A stretch of 64,000 nucleotides of DNA from Deltaproteobacteria bacterium. Lineage in GTDB: Bacteria > Desulfobacterota > GWC2-55-46. Location: assembly GCA_015075075.1 (NCBI GenBank), contig JABTVA010000005.1, positions 121,944 to 185,943 on the forward strand, in the 5' to 3' direction. Positions 50,521 to 59,199 of the stretch are shown one piece after another. The position numbers and the translations under genes were made by a program. The notes below the pieces were generated by a model, which saw only the letters and a list, made by a program, of their open reading frames with translations, did not search any database and was not told the DNA's origin. Each line of letters begins with the position of its first letter. The stretch's first letter is position 1.

Positions 50521-50567
50521 CCGTTTATCGGCTTTTTTGCTCAATTGGCGGGAGGGCCTGTTGTTCT

Positions 50568-50605
50568 AAAGATTAAGGCTGGCCTGGCGGCCAGCCTTAA
50601 TCTTT
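50568..50605 (-). terminator. Strong hairpin terminator
   Basis: Perfect 17-base stem AAAGATTAAGGCTGGCC / GGCCAGCCTTAATCTTT with a four-base loop. It lies between the MCE gene and the ASKHA gene, both minus strand. Confidence 0.8.
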
Positions 50606-50678
50606 ATCCTTTTCAAGGCTTAAATCAAGGTTTTCAGGCGCGGGCGCCTTAGCAGTGCGGAAAATGCAAAATTCGCTC

Positions 50679-50804
50679 AGGCTGCTCAAAAGCTTCAGAT
50701 GCGAGGCCCCGGTTGGAACAGGAACTGGGAATGAGGCGTATTTTGTATACGCCGGAGTGTCAAGCGACGTAGCCTTCGAAGCAGATGGACTTTTTGAGCA
50801 GCCT
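50679..50804 (-). repeat. Repeat A, copy 5 (inverted orientation)
   Basis: Reads as the reverse complement of the copy at 52372-52495, with very high identity (cgacgtagccttcgaagcagatggac). The two copies flank the MCE gene as inverted repeats. Confidence 0.85.
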
Positions 50805-50805
50805 G

Positions 50806-52340
50806 TCAGAACGACACGGGCGGCGCGCTGGAGAGGAGGAACTTCAGGTCCTCGTCCCTGAACTGGAAGCCGAGGCCCACGTACGCGGACCTGAGGCCGA
50901 CGTTGTTCGTAAAGTCGTCGTATCCGGCGGTGAGGAAGAAGAACTTGTTGAGGTAGAGCGTGCTGCCCGCCTTGAGGTGCGCGCCTCCGTCGCGGCTGAA
51001 GTCGAACGCCTCGAGGGTGAGCTTGAGCCTGTCCCGGAACATGTAGTAATCCAGGCCCGCGCCGCCGGTCGACTCGATTATGCCGCCCCTTACGACGAAG
51101 TTGTCGAACCTCTTGGCGATCTGGGCCGATATCTTAATCTGGTCCGAGGTCTTTGTCTCGGATATGGTGGACGGGACGCCGTCGGTTACGACCACCCGCG
51201 ACTCCTCGGTAATCTTGCCCCTCGGGTCGTCGACCACCTCGAGGAGGTAGTACTTGTCGGCCTTGGGCTGTATGCGGAGCGTGAGGTAGCTCTTGGTGTC
51301 GCGCGCGTCGAAGAGGTATTCTCCCCTGAACCCGATGAAGGTCTGGAAGCTCTCGGCCCGCTCTATGTAGCTGTTTATGCCCGAGACGGTCTTGTTTATG
51401 TTCTCGTGGAGCGTTTTGTCGTTCACGAGCTGCCCGAGCGTGCCCTGGCCCTGGTCTATCTTCTGCGTTATGCTCTTTACCGAGCTCATGGTGGTGCTTA
51501 TGTCCGGGCCGAGCTCCCCGGCGACCTTGTTCAGCGTGTCCATGGCCTGCTGGAGGCTCAAGGACGCGGCCTTGAGGTTCTCGACCCCTTCCTTCAGGTT
51601 CCCCCGGTTCTCGGATATCATGCCGTCCAGGTTCTCGGAGGTCGCAAGGAGCGACTCGCTCAGGCTCTTTATGGCGGTCCTTAGCTCGGTCGTGACCTGG
51701 GGGCCTTCGCTGGTCAGGAAGGCCGTGAAGGAATCGAGGTTCCGCATGATGTTCTCGAACTGGTCGTCGTTCTTGGCGACTATCCTGTTCAGGCGGAACG
51801 TGAGGTCCTCGATGTTCTTCACTATGTTGCTCAAGGTCTGCTCGCCGGCTTCGCCGCCGAGGACGTTGCTCAGCGACTCCGTTATCTTCTTGATGTCGAG
51901 GGAGACGTCGCTCAGGATGGTTATGAGCCTGTCTATGTCCGCATAGGCCCTGGTCCGGGTTATGTATTCGCCCTCCTTCAGGGGGGGCGCGCCGGGGTGG
52001 CCGGGCAGGAGCTCCAGATATTTTTCGCCGAGGAGGCCCTTGGTGGTGAGGACGGCGGTAAAGTCCCTGCCGATATTGATATCCGGCCGTATCTGCAGCT
52101 CGAGGAGGGCCTTGTGGTCCACGAGGGATATTTTTTTGACCCTCCCCACCTCGACGCCCGCCACGCGCACCGCGGCATTGGGGTCGAGCCCGGCTGCGGA
52201 GTCGAACTCGACGAAAAGTGTGTAGCCTTCGGCGCGGCCCAGCTGTATGCCCCGAGCCTCAACGACATATAGGCCAGGAGTATCACCCGAGGAGGACGAA
52301 GAGCCCTACCTTGGCCAGAACTGAGTTTTGGAAGTTCCAT
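50806..52340 (-). CDS. MlaD/MCE-family lipid transport protein with beta-rich C-terminus
   Basis: Periplasmic substrate-binding part of an Mla-type phospholipid transporter. Starts MELPKLSS at 52340, and after slips near 52310 and 52230 continues ILLAYMSLRLGAYSW (membrane anchor) and YTLFVEFDSAAGLDPNAAVRVAGVEVGRVKKI, the MCE domain. Residues 160-330 are long helices (NIVKNIEDLTFRLNRIV and following). The last 170 residues are predicted as amphipathic beta strands (FRGEYLFDARDTKSYLTLRIQPKADKYYLLEVVDD onward) and end SSAPPVSF, as in an outer-membrane barrel. About 510 residues. It lies next to ABC genes of the same system. Confidence 0.85.
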
Positions 52341-52371
52341 TAATTTCTAATCTCAGTCCCCGCATTTAACA

Positions 52372-52495
52372 GGCTGCTGAAAAGTCCATCTGCGTCGAAG
52401 GCTACGTCTTGACACCCGGCGTACACGAAAAGTACGCCTCATTCCCAGTTCCCTGTTCCAACTGGGGCCTCGCATCTGGAGCTTTTGAGCAGCCT
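52372..52495 (+). repeat. Repeat A, copy 6
   Basis: Left end aggctgctgaaaagtccatctgcg, centre cggcgtacacgaaaagtacgcctc, right end ggagcttttgagcagcct. About 124 bases. Confidence 0.85.
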
Positions 52496-52588
52496 GATAA
52501 AACGGAGTTTTTCAGCAAGCTTTTAAACCGAAAAACACTCAAGCCGGTATGACTTTTGTCCTTTTCCCGGCAGGCGGCCCGCCCCGCC

Positions 52589-53350
52589 TCAGTATACCCT
52601 TATCGGTCCCTCGGCCCTGCCCTCGAGAAACTGCCTGAGTACGGGGTTGGGGTTCTTCTTCATCTCCTCGACCGAGCCCTGCTCGATTATCTTCCCCTCG
52701 TGGAGCATGGCGATCTTGTCGGCGATCTTGTAGGTGAAGGGGATATCGTGGGTTATGAGAACGTATGTCGTCTTGAGCTCCCGCTGGGTGTCGAGGACGA
52801 GGTCGGCGATGGAATCGCTCATTATGGGGTCGAGGCCGGTCGTCGGCTCGTCAAAGAGGACTATCTCCGGGTCCATGACTATGGCCCTCGCGAGCCCCAC
52901 CCGCTTTTTCATGCCCCCGGATAGCTCGGCGGTCGTCATCTTCTCGACACCGACGAGCCCCACCCTCCGGAGCTTTTCCCCCACGACCTTCATTATGTCC
53001 TCATCGCTCAAGTCCGTGTGTTCCTTGAGCGGAAATCCCACATTCCCGCCCACGGACATGGAGTCGAATAGCGCGGCCCCCTGGAAGAGCATGCCGAAGC
53101 GCTTCCTCACCTCATTGAACTCCCGCTCCCGCATGGCGGTTATCTCCTGGCCCTCGAGGAATATCTGCCCCTCGTCAGGCCGGAGGAGGCCTATTATGTG
53201 CTTCAAGAGGAAGCTCTTGCCCTCTCCGCTCCGCCCGATGATGACTGTTATCTTGCCCTTTTCCACGTCGAGGTCCACGCCGTCGAGGACCTTTTTTGGG
53301 CCGAAGGACTTTTTAAGCCCGATTATCTTTATGAGGGCGGACGGCGGCAT
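52589..53350 (-). CDS. mlaF: Mla-type ABC transporter ATP-binding protein
   Basis: 253-residue ATPase. Walker A is IGRSGEGKSFLL (an unusual GEGKS in place of GSGKS), the signature is ELSGGMKKRVGLARA, typical of MlaF, and Walker B is IVLFDEPTTGLDPI. The C-terminal tail after the switch histidine (THDIPF) carries KIIEQGSVEEMKKNP. Six bases separate it from the permease gene upstream. Moves phospholipid between membranes with the MCE protein. Confidence 0.95.
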   Translation of the reverse strand: MPPSALIKIIGLKKSFGPKKVLDGVDLDVEKGKITVIIGRSGEGKSFLLKHIIGLLRPDEGQIFLEGQEITAMREREFNEVRKRFGMLFQGAALFDSMSVGGNVGFPLKEHTDLSDEDIMKVVGEKLRRVGLVGVEKMTTAELSGGMKKRVGLARAIVMDPEIVLFDEPTTGLDPIMSDSIADLVLDTQRELKTTYVLITHDIPFTYKIADKIAMLHEGKIIEQGSVEEMKKNPNPVLRQFLEGRAEGPIRVY

Positions 53351-53356
53351 CGGGCC

Positions 53357-54130
53357 TCAGATCATGAAAGACGACATGATGTAGTCGGAGACGAGTATCA
53401 TCACGCTCGCCGTTACGACCGACAGGGTCGCGGCCCTTCCCACGCCCTCGGCTCCGCCGGTCGTGTAGAAGCCGTTGAAGCAGGCCACCATCGTGGTTAT
53501 GAGGCCGAAAACGGTCGATTTATAGAGTCCGGTCATGATGTCGCTCACCTGTACGAAGTCTATGGTGCGGCCCACGTAGACCCCGGGGTTTATGCCGAGG
53601 AGCTGTACGCCTATGACGTAGCCGCCGACCACGCCCACGAAGTCGGTGACAACCGTAAGGAGCGGGAACATCAGCACGCCCGCGATTATCCTGGGGACGA
53701 CGAGGTATTTGACGGGGTTCACCGCCATGGTGACGAGGGCGTCTATCTGCTCGGTTACCCGCATGGTGCCGAGCTCGGTGGCCATCGCGCTCCCGGCGCG
53801 TCCGGTCACCATGAGGCCCGTGAGGACAGGGCCGAGCTCCCGGGCCATGCTGAGGGCGACCGTCGGCCCCACGAGGCTTTCCGCGCCAAACCTCTTGAGG
53901 GCGTTATAACCCTGGAGCGCGAGGACCATGCCCGTGAATGAGCCCGTGAGGACGACTACGAAAAGGCTCTGCACGCCCACGAACTCCATCTGCTTGAAGA
54001 TGTTCCGGAACTTTACGGGGGGCGTGAAGACGAGGACAACGGCGCGCATGAGCATGATCGCCATTAGCCCCGCGGCCTCGACGAAGCGCTGCGCGCTCCG
54101 GCCTATGCTTTCGAGGTATGCCCTTATCAT
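53357..54130 (-). CDS. mlaE: Mla-type ABC transporter permease
   Basis: 257 residues, five or six membrane helices. The MlaE hallmarks are QMEFVGVQSLFVVVLTGSFTGMVLALQGYNAL and ELGPVLTGLMVTGRAGSAMATELGTMRVTEQIDAL. First gene of the mlaE-F-(repeat A)-D unit. Seven bases downstream of alr on the same strand. Confidence 0.96.
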   Translation of the reverse strand: MIRAYLESIGRSAQRFVEAAGLMAIMLMRAVVLVFTPPVKFRNIFKQMEFVGVQSLFVVVLTGSFTGMVLALQGYNALKRFGAESLVGPTVALSMARELGPVLTGLMVTGRAGSAMATELGTMRVTEQIDALVTMAVNPVKYLVVPRIIAGVLMFPLLTVVTDFVGVVGGYVIGVQLLGINPGVYVGRTIDFVQVSDIMTGLYKSTVFGLITTMVACFNGFYTTGGAEGVGRAATLSVVTASVMILVSDYIMSSFMI

Positions 54131-54137
54131 AGCCCCT

Positions 54138-55262
54138 TCAGGAGAGATATACCCTCGGCACCCGCTGGGAGATGCCGCAGAATATCTCGTAGCTTATGGT
54201 GCCGGCCTTTCCGGCGACCTCTTCAGCAGTTATCGTCTCCGCGCCCTGCGAGCCGATTATGACGACCTCGTCCCCGGCCTTCACGTCCGGAACGTCCGTC
54301 ACGTCGGCCATTGCCAGGTCCATGCATATCGCGCCGACGAGCGGCACCCTTTTCCCGCCGGCCAGCGCCTCGCCTTTCCCTTCGAGCCTCCTCGGCAGGC
54401 CGTCGGCATAGCCGATGGGTAGGGTCGCTATAGTGCTATGCCTTTTTGTGGCGAACCTTCTGCCGTAGCTCACGCTGAAGCCCGGGGGCACGCCCTTCAA
54501 GTGCAGTATGCGCGTCTTGAGCTGAAGGACAGGCTTCAGCTCAAGCCTTTCCCTCAGGCGCTCGGCCGGGTATGAGCCGTAGAGCATTATGCCGGGCCTT
54601 ACGAGGCTATGGTGGGAGCCTTCGAGGTCCACGATCGCCGCGCTGTTGGCGATTTCGGTAAACAACGGGTCGAAGCCCATCCCCCGTATCTCCTCCAGGG
54701 ACCTCTTGAATCCCGAGAGCTGCGACTCGGAAAACCCCTTGTCCTCGCTCTCGGACTCGGCGAAATGCGAGAGCACCGCTTCGACGTCCAGATTAGGCAG
54801 TTCCTTGAGCCCGGCAAAGAACCGGCCCGCCTCATCGGGCAGGAGGCCCAGCCTCCCCATGCCGGTATCGATTTTAACATGTATTTTTTTAACCGCTCCC
54901 CTTTTCCGCGCCTCTGTATCGAGCGAGCGCGCGGTCCTCATGTCGAAGACTACCGGGGTAAGGTCAAAGTCGAATACACCACCGGCCTGGTCCGGGAAAA
55001 TGCCGCCCAGGACGGCTATGGGCCTTTTCATACCGGCGTCCCTGAGCCACGCCCCCTCCTCGGGGATGGCGACCCCCAGGAACTCTGAACCCATTGCTTC
55101 GAGGACGCGGGCCGCCTCAATGTCCCCGTGCCCGTAGGCATTGGCCTTTACAACGGCCATCATGGCCGTTCCGGCAGGGATACGGCTCCTCAACTGGCGG
55201 TAATTGAACCTGAGCGCCTCCCTGTCGATAAAGGCGGAGGTCGGCCTTTTTTCCAAAAGCAT
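54138..55262 (-). CDS. alr: Alanine racemase
   Basis: PLP enzyme that makes D-alanine for peptidoglycan. The PLP lysine is in MAVVKANAYGHGD, KIDTGMGRLG and HFAESESED follow, and the catalytic tyrosine is in FSVSYGRRFATKRHSTIATLPIGYADGL. About 374 residues from ATG 55262 (MLLEKRPTSAFIDREALRFN); the ATG at 55283 is less likely. It is the first gene of a run with mlaE and mlaF. Confidence 0.96.
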   Translation of the reverse strand: MLLEKRPTSAFIDREALRFNYRQLRSRIPAGTAMMAVVKANAYGHGDIEAARVLEAMGSEFLGVAIPEEGAWLRDAGMKRPIAVLGGIFPDQAGGVFDFDLTPVVFDMRTARSLDTEARKRGAVKKIHVKIDTGMGRLGLLPDEAGRFFAGLKELPNLDVEAVLSHFAESESEDKGFSESQLSGFKRSLEEIRGMGFDPLFTEIANSAAIVDLEGSHHSLVRPGIMLYGSYPAERLRERLELKPVLQLKTRILHLKGVPPGFSVSYGRRFATKRHSTIATLPIGYADGLPRRLEGKGEALAGGKRVPLVGAICMDLAMADVTDVPDVKAGDEVVIIGSQGAETITAEEVAGKAGTISYEIFCGISQRVPRVYLS

Positions 55263-55283
55263 TCTCCGGTAAGAAAAAAGCAA

Positions 55284-55880
55284 GTTTTAACGGGTACTTA
55301 ATAACATTTTTGAATTGAGCTTGCAAAGGAAATCGTCAGGTCGTCGGCGCAGATGGCAAAAGACATCCTATCTGTTCCGAGTTTTTCGGTCATATGCAAA
55401 AACAACACCTTTCCGCACTGCCGTGCGGTTTTTGAGGGGCTCGCGCTATCCCCCTCCCCGACCCCGTGAACGGGCCCCTAAAGTCGCTTCGCTCCTGACT
55501 TCCCCGGCCCGTTCACGCTCTTCCTCCCTTATGCAGCGCTCGCCTTACCCTCCGGGGTTTGTTAAAGACAAAAAATCTCACAGCACTTTTGTTTTTGCAT
55601 TTAAAACAGCCCAGGGGCATAAGGCGGAGCGAACATAGGGATGGGGGAGGGGCGGGCGAGGCGGGGCAGCAGGAGCGAGTCCCCAAAGGGCCGAGCGACA
55701 TAAGGGCCGAGCCCGGAGGATGGAGGCGGAAAGAGAGCGAAGCCTTATGCCCAAAAAGAGCGCGGCAGCGCGTTAAAAGGTCTTTTCAGCATGGCATCAA
55801 GAGAGGGGAAAAGACCTTATCCATACGCGAGGCGAGGTGTGGTGGCCTTTCGTGAGTAGTAATTCGGGGGTGTAGGGCTC
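55284..55880. other. Gene-free gap filled by repeat B
   Basis: The 597 bases between alr and rpoH contain repeat B (55408-55780). The 124 bases before it must hold the alr promoter; a poor -10-like tattaa is the only candidate seen. Confidence 0.5.
55408..55780 (+). repeat. Repeat B, full-length reference copy
   Basis: About 373 bases. Outer ends cctttccgcactgccgtgcgg and the complement of cgcggcagcgcgttaaaagg form an imperfect inverted repeat. The left half has a perfect 12-base stem, CGTGAACGGGCC facing GGCCCGTTCACG. The right half has GGGGCATAAGGCGGAGCG facing GCGAAGCCTTATGCCC. No open frame resembles a protein. Confidence 0.85.
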
Positions 55881-56684
55881 CTAAGCGCCCTGGGGGAGGG
55901 GCTGCCTTATCCTGAGAAGGGACTTTTCGAGCTTCTTCATCGCCTGGCTCTCTATCTGGCGCACCCTTTCCCTCGTTATCCCGAGGGCGTCGCCTATGAC
56001 CTGCAGGCTCTCCGGCTCGTCGGACATGAGCCTCTTCTCCACGACCACCCGCTCCTTTTCGTTAAGGAGCGCGAGGGCGCTGGAAACCTCTTGCCTGACA
56101 AGGAAGCTCTCCTGGCTCCGGGCAACGGATTCGAGCGGGCCCGGCCCCTCGTCCCTCAAAAGGTCGAGGTGTGTGGAGTTGTCATCCCTTATGGGGGCGT
56201 CCAGCGAGAGGTCGCTCTTCAATTCAAGCTCTTCATGGGAGACGTAAGAGGGCTCTTCGCCTGCCGACCCGTCCGCGAGCGCGGGGGCCTTGTAGAAGAG
56301 CTTTTTCTTGAGGGCCTTGGTGCTCTTCCTCACGAGCCCCCTGGATTTGAGAATATAGTCCTGTATGAACGACCGTATCCACCAGGTCGCGTAGGTGATT
56401 AGCCTGAAGCCCTTGTAGGGGTTGAACTTCTTGACCGCGGTCATGAGGCCTATATTGCCCTCCTGGATGAGGTCCGCGAGCCTGCAGCCGTAGTTCCTGA
56501 ACTCAAGGGCTATTTTCACTACATATCTAAGGTTGGAGGTGACGAGGGTGTGCGCGTCCTCGATGGACCTGGTCTTATAGTAGCGCTCGGCTACCCGGAA
56601 TTCGTCCTCGGCTGAGAGCATTGGATAACGGCTCACTTGAGCGAGATAGCTCTGGACCGAATCTGTTACTACCGGAAGACCCAT
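55881..56684 (-). CDS. rpoH: Heat-shock sigma factor RpoH (sigma32)
   Basis: 267 residues. Regions 1.2-2 are QSYLAQVSRYPMLSAEDEFRVAERYY, LVTSNLRYVVKIALEFRNYG and LADLIQEGNIGLMTAVKKFNPYKGFRLITYATWWIRSFIQDYIL; the RpoH box follows at RSTKALKKKLFYK-like VRKSTKALKKKLFYKAP. Region 4 is LQVIGDALGITRERVRQIESQAMKKL. The start ATG at 56684 (MGLPVVTD) is set by AAAAGGAGG eight bases upstream; the ATG at 56717 lies inside the operator. It is controlled by a perfect CIRCE element. Confidence 0.95.
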   Translation of the reverse strand: MGLPVVTDSVQSYLAQVSRYPMLSAEDEFRVAERYYKTRSIEDAHTLVTSNLRYVVKIALEFRNYGCRLADLIQEGNIGLMTAVKKFNPYKGFRLITYATWWIRSFIQDYILKSRGLVRKSTKALKKKLFYKAPALADGSAGEEPSYVSHEELELKSDLSLDAPIRDDNSTHLDLLRDEGPGPLESVARSQESFLVRQEVSSALALLNEKERVVVEKRLMSDEPESLQVIGDALGITRERVRQIESQAMKKLEKSLLRIRQPLPQGA

Positions 56685-56704
56685 CAGGCACATCCTCCTT
56701 TTGA

Positions 56705-56731
56705 TTAGCACTCCCATTTACTGAGTGCTAA
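56705..56731. promoter_or_regulatory. CIRCE operator (HrcA binding site) of rpoH
   Basis: TTAGCACTC (56705-56713), nine-base spacer, GAGTGCTAA (56723-56731): an exact match to the CIRCE consensus. It lies between the -10 box and the rpoH start. Confidence 0.96.
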
Positions 56732-56732
56732 T

Positions 56733-56761
56733 ATTATAAAGAGCATGTTGAATTTTGTCAA
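56733..56761 (-). promoter_or_regulatory. Sigma70 promoter of rpoH
   Basis: On the minus strand TTGACA (56761-56756), 17 bases, TATAAT (56738-56733): both boxes are perfect consensus. The CIRCE operator begins one base after the -10 box, so HrcA would block initiation. Confidence 0.92.
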
Positions 56762-56830
56762 GGCCGTCGCGTTTTTCATAGTGAATTGAATATGTTAGGG
56801 AAGACGGCGGGAGAAACTACGCGGCATGCG

Positions 56831-56863
56831 AAAAAAAACGGGGCGGCATATTTGCCGCCCCGT
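56831..56863 (-). terminator. Terminator after the atp genes
   Basis: Stem ACGGGGCGGCA / TGCCGCCCCGT, with eight T residues on the minus strand. Confidence 0.88.
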
Positions 56864-56886
56864 TCTCTTCCCGTGGTCCTTATCTT

Positions 56887-57225
<339 letters not shown>

Positions 57226-57368
57226 CTACCTCCTTGAGATTAGGGAGTCCGTATTCCGCCTGACCGCGTAGCCTCCTGTCGGACAGGCCGGGGATTGCCA
57301 TCTTCCCCGGCTGACTCCCGGCCCCGTACGGCGCCAGGGGCAGGCGCGGGCTCCCTTTGAAAATATCT

Positions 57369-58046
57369 TTAATGCGCCTCTTCGAGCGCGCCCCCTATGT
57401 ACATCATCGAGAGGAGCGCGAAGATGAACGCCTGTATGAAAATGACGAGCACGCCCAGCACCGTCGAGAAGGCCAGCAGCGGGTAGGCGAGCGGCATGAG
57501 TATCAGGAGCACCGCCACCACCTGCTCGTGGCCCATGATGTTCCCGAAAAGACGGAGCGAGAGGGAGACGGGCCTTGCGAGGTGGCCTATTATCTCTATT
57601 GGTATCATGAGCGGCATGAGCCACCAGACCGGGCCCGTGAAGTGCTTGAAGTATTTAAGCCCGTGCTCCTTGATGCCTATCACATGCGTTGCGACGAATA
57701 CGATGAGCGCCAGGGCCGCGGTGGTGTTGAGGTTCGCGGTCGGCGGCAGAAGCCCGGGTATCATGCCGAGGAGGTTCGATATGAAGATGAATATCGCGAA
57801 GGTCATTATGAAGGGGAAGTACTTCCTGCCCTTGTGCCCCATGGTCTCGTCGACCATGCCCTCGAAGGAGGTCACGGTGAGCTCGACTATCGACTGGACC
57901 CTGCCGGGCACCAGCGCGAGCCTCCTCGCGAGGAGCAGCGAGAATATCGCGAGCCCTATGGTTATGTATATCATGAAGGCTGTATGGGCGTGGAGCCCGA
58001 AGGTCGGCACTATCGTGTCATGCATGTGAAGATTCCTCCCTGGCAA
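57369..58046 (-). CDS. atpB: ATP synthase Fo subunit a
   Basis: 225 residues, six helices. The essential arginine is in RPVSLSLRLFGNIMGHEQ; NLLGMIPG and GRKYFPFIMTFAIFIF are family landmarks. It follows atpI with an overlap of 29 bases. The subunit b and F1 genes are not in this window. Confidence 0.96.
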   Translation of the reverse strand: MPGRNLHMHDTIVPTFGLHAHTAFMIYITIGLAIFSLLLARRLALVPGRVQSIVELTVTSFEGMVDETMGHKGRKYFPFIMTFAIFIFISNLLGMIPGLLPPTANLNTTAALALIVFVATHVIGIKEHGLKYFKHFTGPVWWLMPLMIPIEIIGHLARPVSLSLRLFGNIMGHEQVVAVLLILMPLAYPLLAFSTVLGVLVIFIQAFIFALLSMMYIGGALEEAH

Positions 58047-58428
58047 GGTATATCGTGGTGCATACCGTTATAAAAGCTGATCCTAAAAAGCCCCCTATGA
58101 GGGGCCACGGGCTCAAGATGCCTTTATACATGATGAGCGCGAGAAGCGCCGCTACCACCGCGAACCTCAGGCGGTACGCGGCGGGGATGAACCTGCCGGC
58201 CTTTTCCGGGTCCATTCGGACCCCCTTCCGGGCTATCCTCAGGAGCCAGAGCGTGCTCGCCGTCCCTATGAAGAACCCGGCAGCGATGCCGGGGAAAGCG
58301 TGCGTTCCGATGAAGGCCAGCGCCAGGCCGGAGGCCGCGATGAAGGCCGCCAAATTCGCGCCCAGGAGCTTAAGCGAGACCGTTGCTGAAAAGGCCTCTA
58401 CGTCCCCTGTCTCCCGGCTATAGTCCAT
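58018..58428 (-). CDS. atpI: ATP synthase subunit I (AtpI-like)
   Basis: 136 residues with four membrane helices, including LGANLAAFIAASGLALAFIGTHAFPGIAAGFFIG. Matches the ATP synthase I family that helps assemble the c-ring. Overlaps both neighbours. Assigned from context and helix pattern as much as from sequence. Confidence 0.82.
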   Translation of the reverse strand: MDYSRETGDVEAFSATVSLKLLGANLAAFIAASGLALAFIGTHAFPGIAAGFFIGTASTLWLLRIARKGVRMDPEKAGRFIPAAYRLRFAVVAALLALIMYKGILSPWPLIGGFLGSAFITVCTTIYLAREESSHA

Positions 58429-58651
58429 ACTTCCTGGCCGTCTCGTACATGTTTTTAAAGCCCGCGGCTATGCCGAAGAGCAGGAATATTATCGTGAGCC
58501 AGGGCTTGGTGCCGAAGAACTTGTCAAGGTATATGCCTATGACGAGCCCTATGACAGTCGAGACCACCATCGCTATGCCCATTGATGCGAGCATGGCGAG
58601 GCCCTTGTAAAAACCCCGGCCGTTTTCTTCAGGCATAGGTCCCCCTTGCAT
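58418..58651 (-). CDS. atpZ: AtpZ/AtpI-type small membrane protein
   Basis: 77 residues, two helices: LAMLASMGIAMVVSTVIGLVIGIYLDKFFGTKPWLTIIFLLFGIAAGFKNMYE, the AtpZ hallmark (proposed Mg2+/Ca2+ transporter or Fo assembly factor). First gene of atpZ-I-B-E. Confidence 0.9.
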   Translation of the reverse strand: MQGGPMPEENGRGFYKGLAMLASMGIAMVVSTVIGLVIGIYLDKFFGTKPWLTIIFLLFGIAAGFKNMYETARKYGL

Positions 58652-59199
58652 TTGATTTACCTGCTGATTTTTGAGGGGGACGGCCCATGCAACCGGAAAT
58701 CATTATCACATGGGGGAAAAGAAAGTCAAAGGAAATCTATCACGTACGGGACGGAGTTATGCGCCCCCGGAACCGGATGAACCATATGCAGCCGGTCCCC
58801 CTTTTATCCGATTATACTTTGATTTCCAGTCTCAAGTGAAGCGGGGCTTTTCCCGGGTATGTGGCCGGACATGGATTTCTTTCCGGTTTTCTTGACGCCC
58901 CGGTCAGATATGGTAAAATCCTAAGGCTTTCAGGCCTTCCATCCGTTCAGCCCGGTTTCCATGCGTGAGTTTTTTTGCAGTCCCTGAATCTGTCGCCCCG
59001 GTCTTGCTTCAAGGCCCGGGCCTTCGTCAATACCAATTAAGGAAGGTCTGATTAATTCGTGCATTCGTCATTGCGAGCGTAGCGAAGCAATCTCTTCTTT
59101 TGAATATCAGGCACTTTGAGATTGCTTCGTCGTTTCACTCCTCGCAATGACCGCAAGAAACGGAATTAATCAGACCTTCCTTAAATCTAAGGAGAGAGC
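58652..59199. other. Divergent gap between atpZ and the NTP-transferase gene
   Basis: 548 bases with no recognised gene. Repeat C (59037-59184) fills the right end and reaches within 16 bases of the next start codon. The left part must hold the atp promoter; none is convincing. Confidence 0.5.
59037..59184. repeat. Repeat C, copy 3 (best terminal repeats)
   Basis: Perfect 22-base terminal inverted repeats: TTAAGGAAGGTCTGATTAATTC (59037-59058) and its complement (59163-59184). The interior palindrome is cattgcgagcgtagcgaagcaatctc facing gagattgcttcg. Confidence 0.92.
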
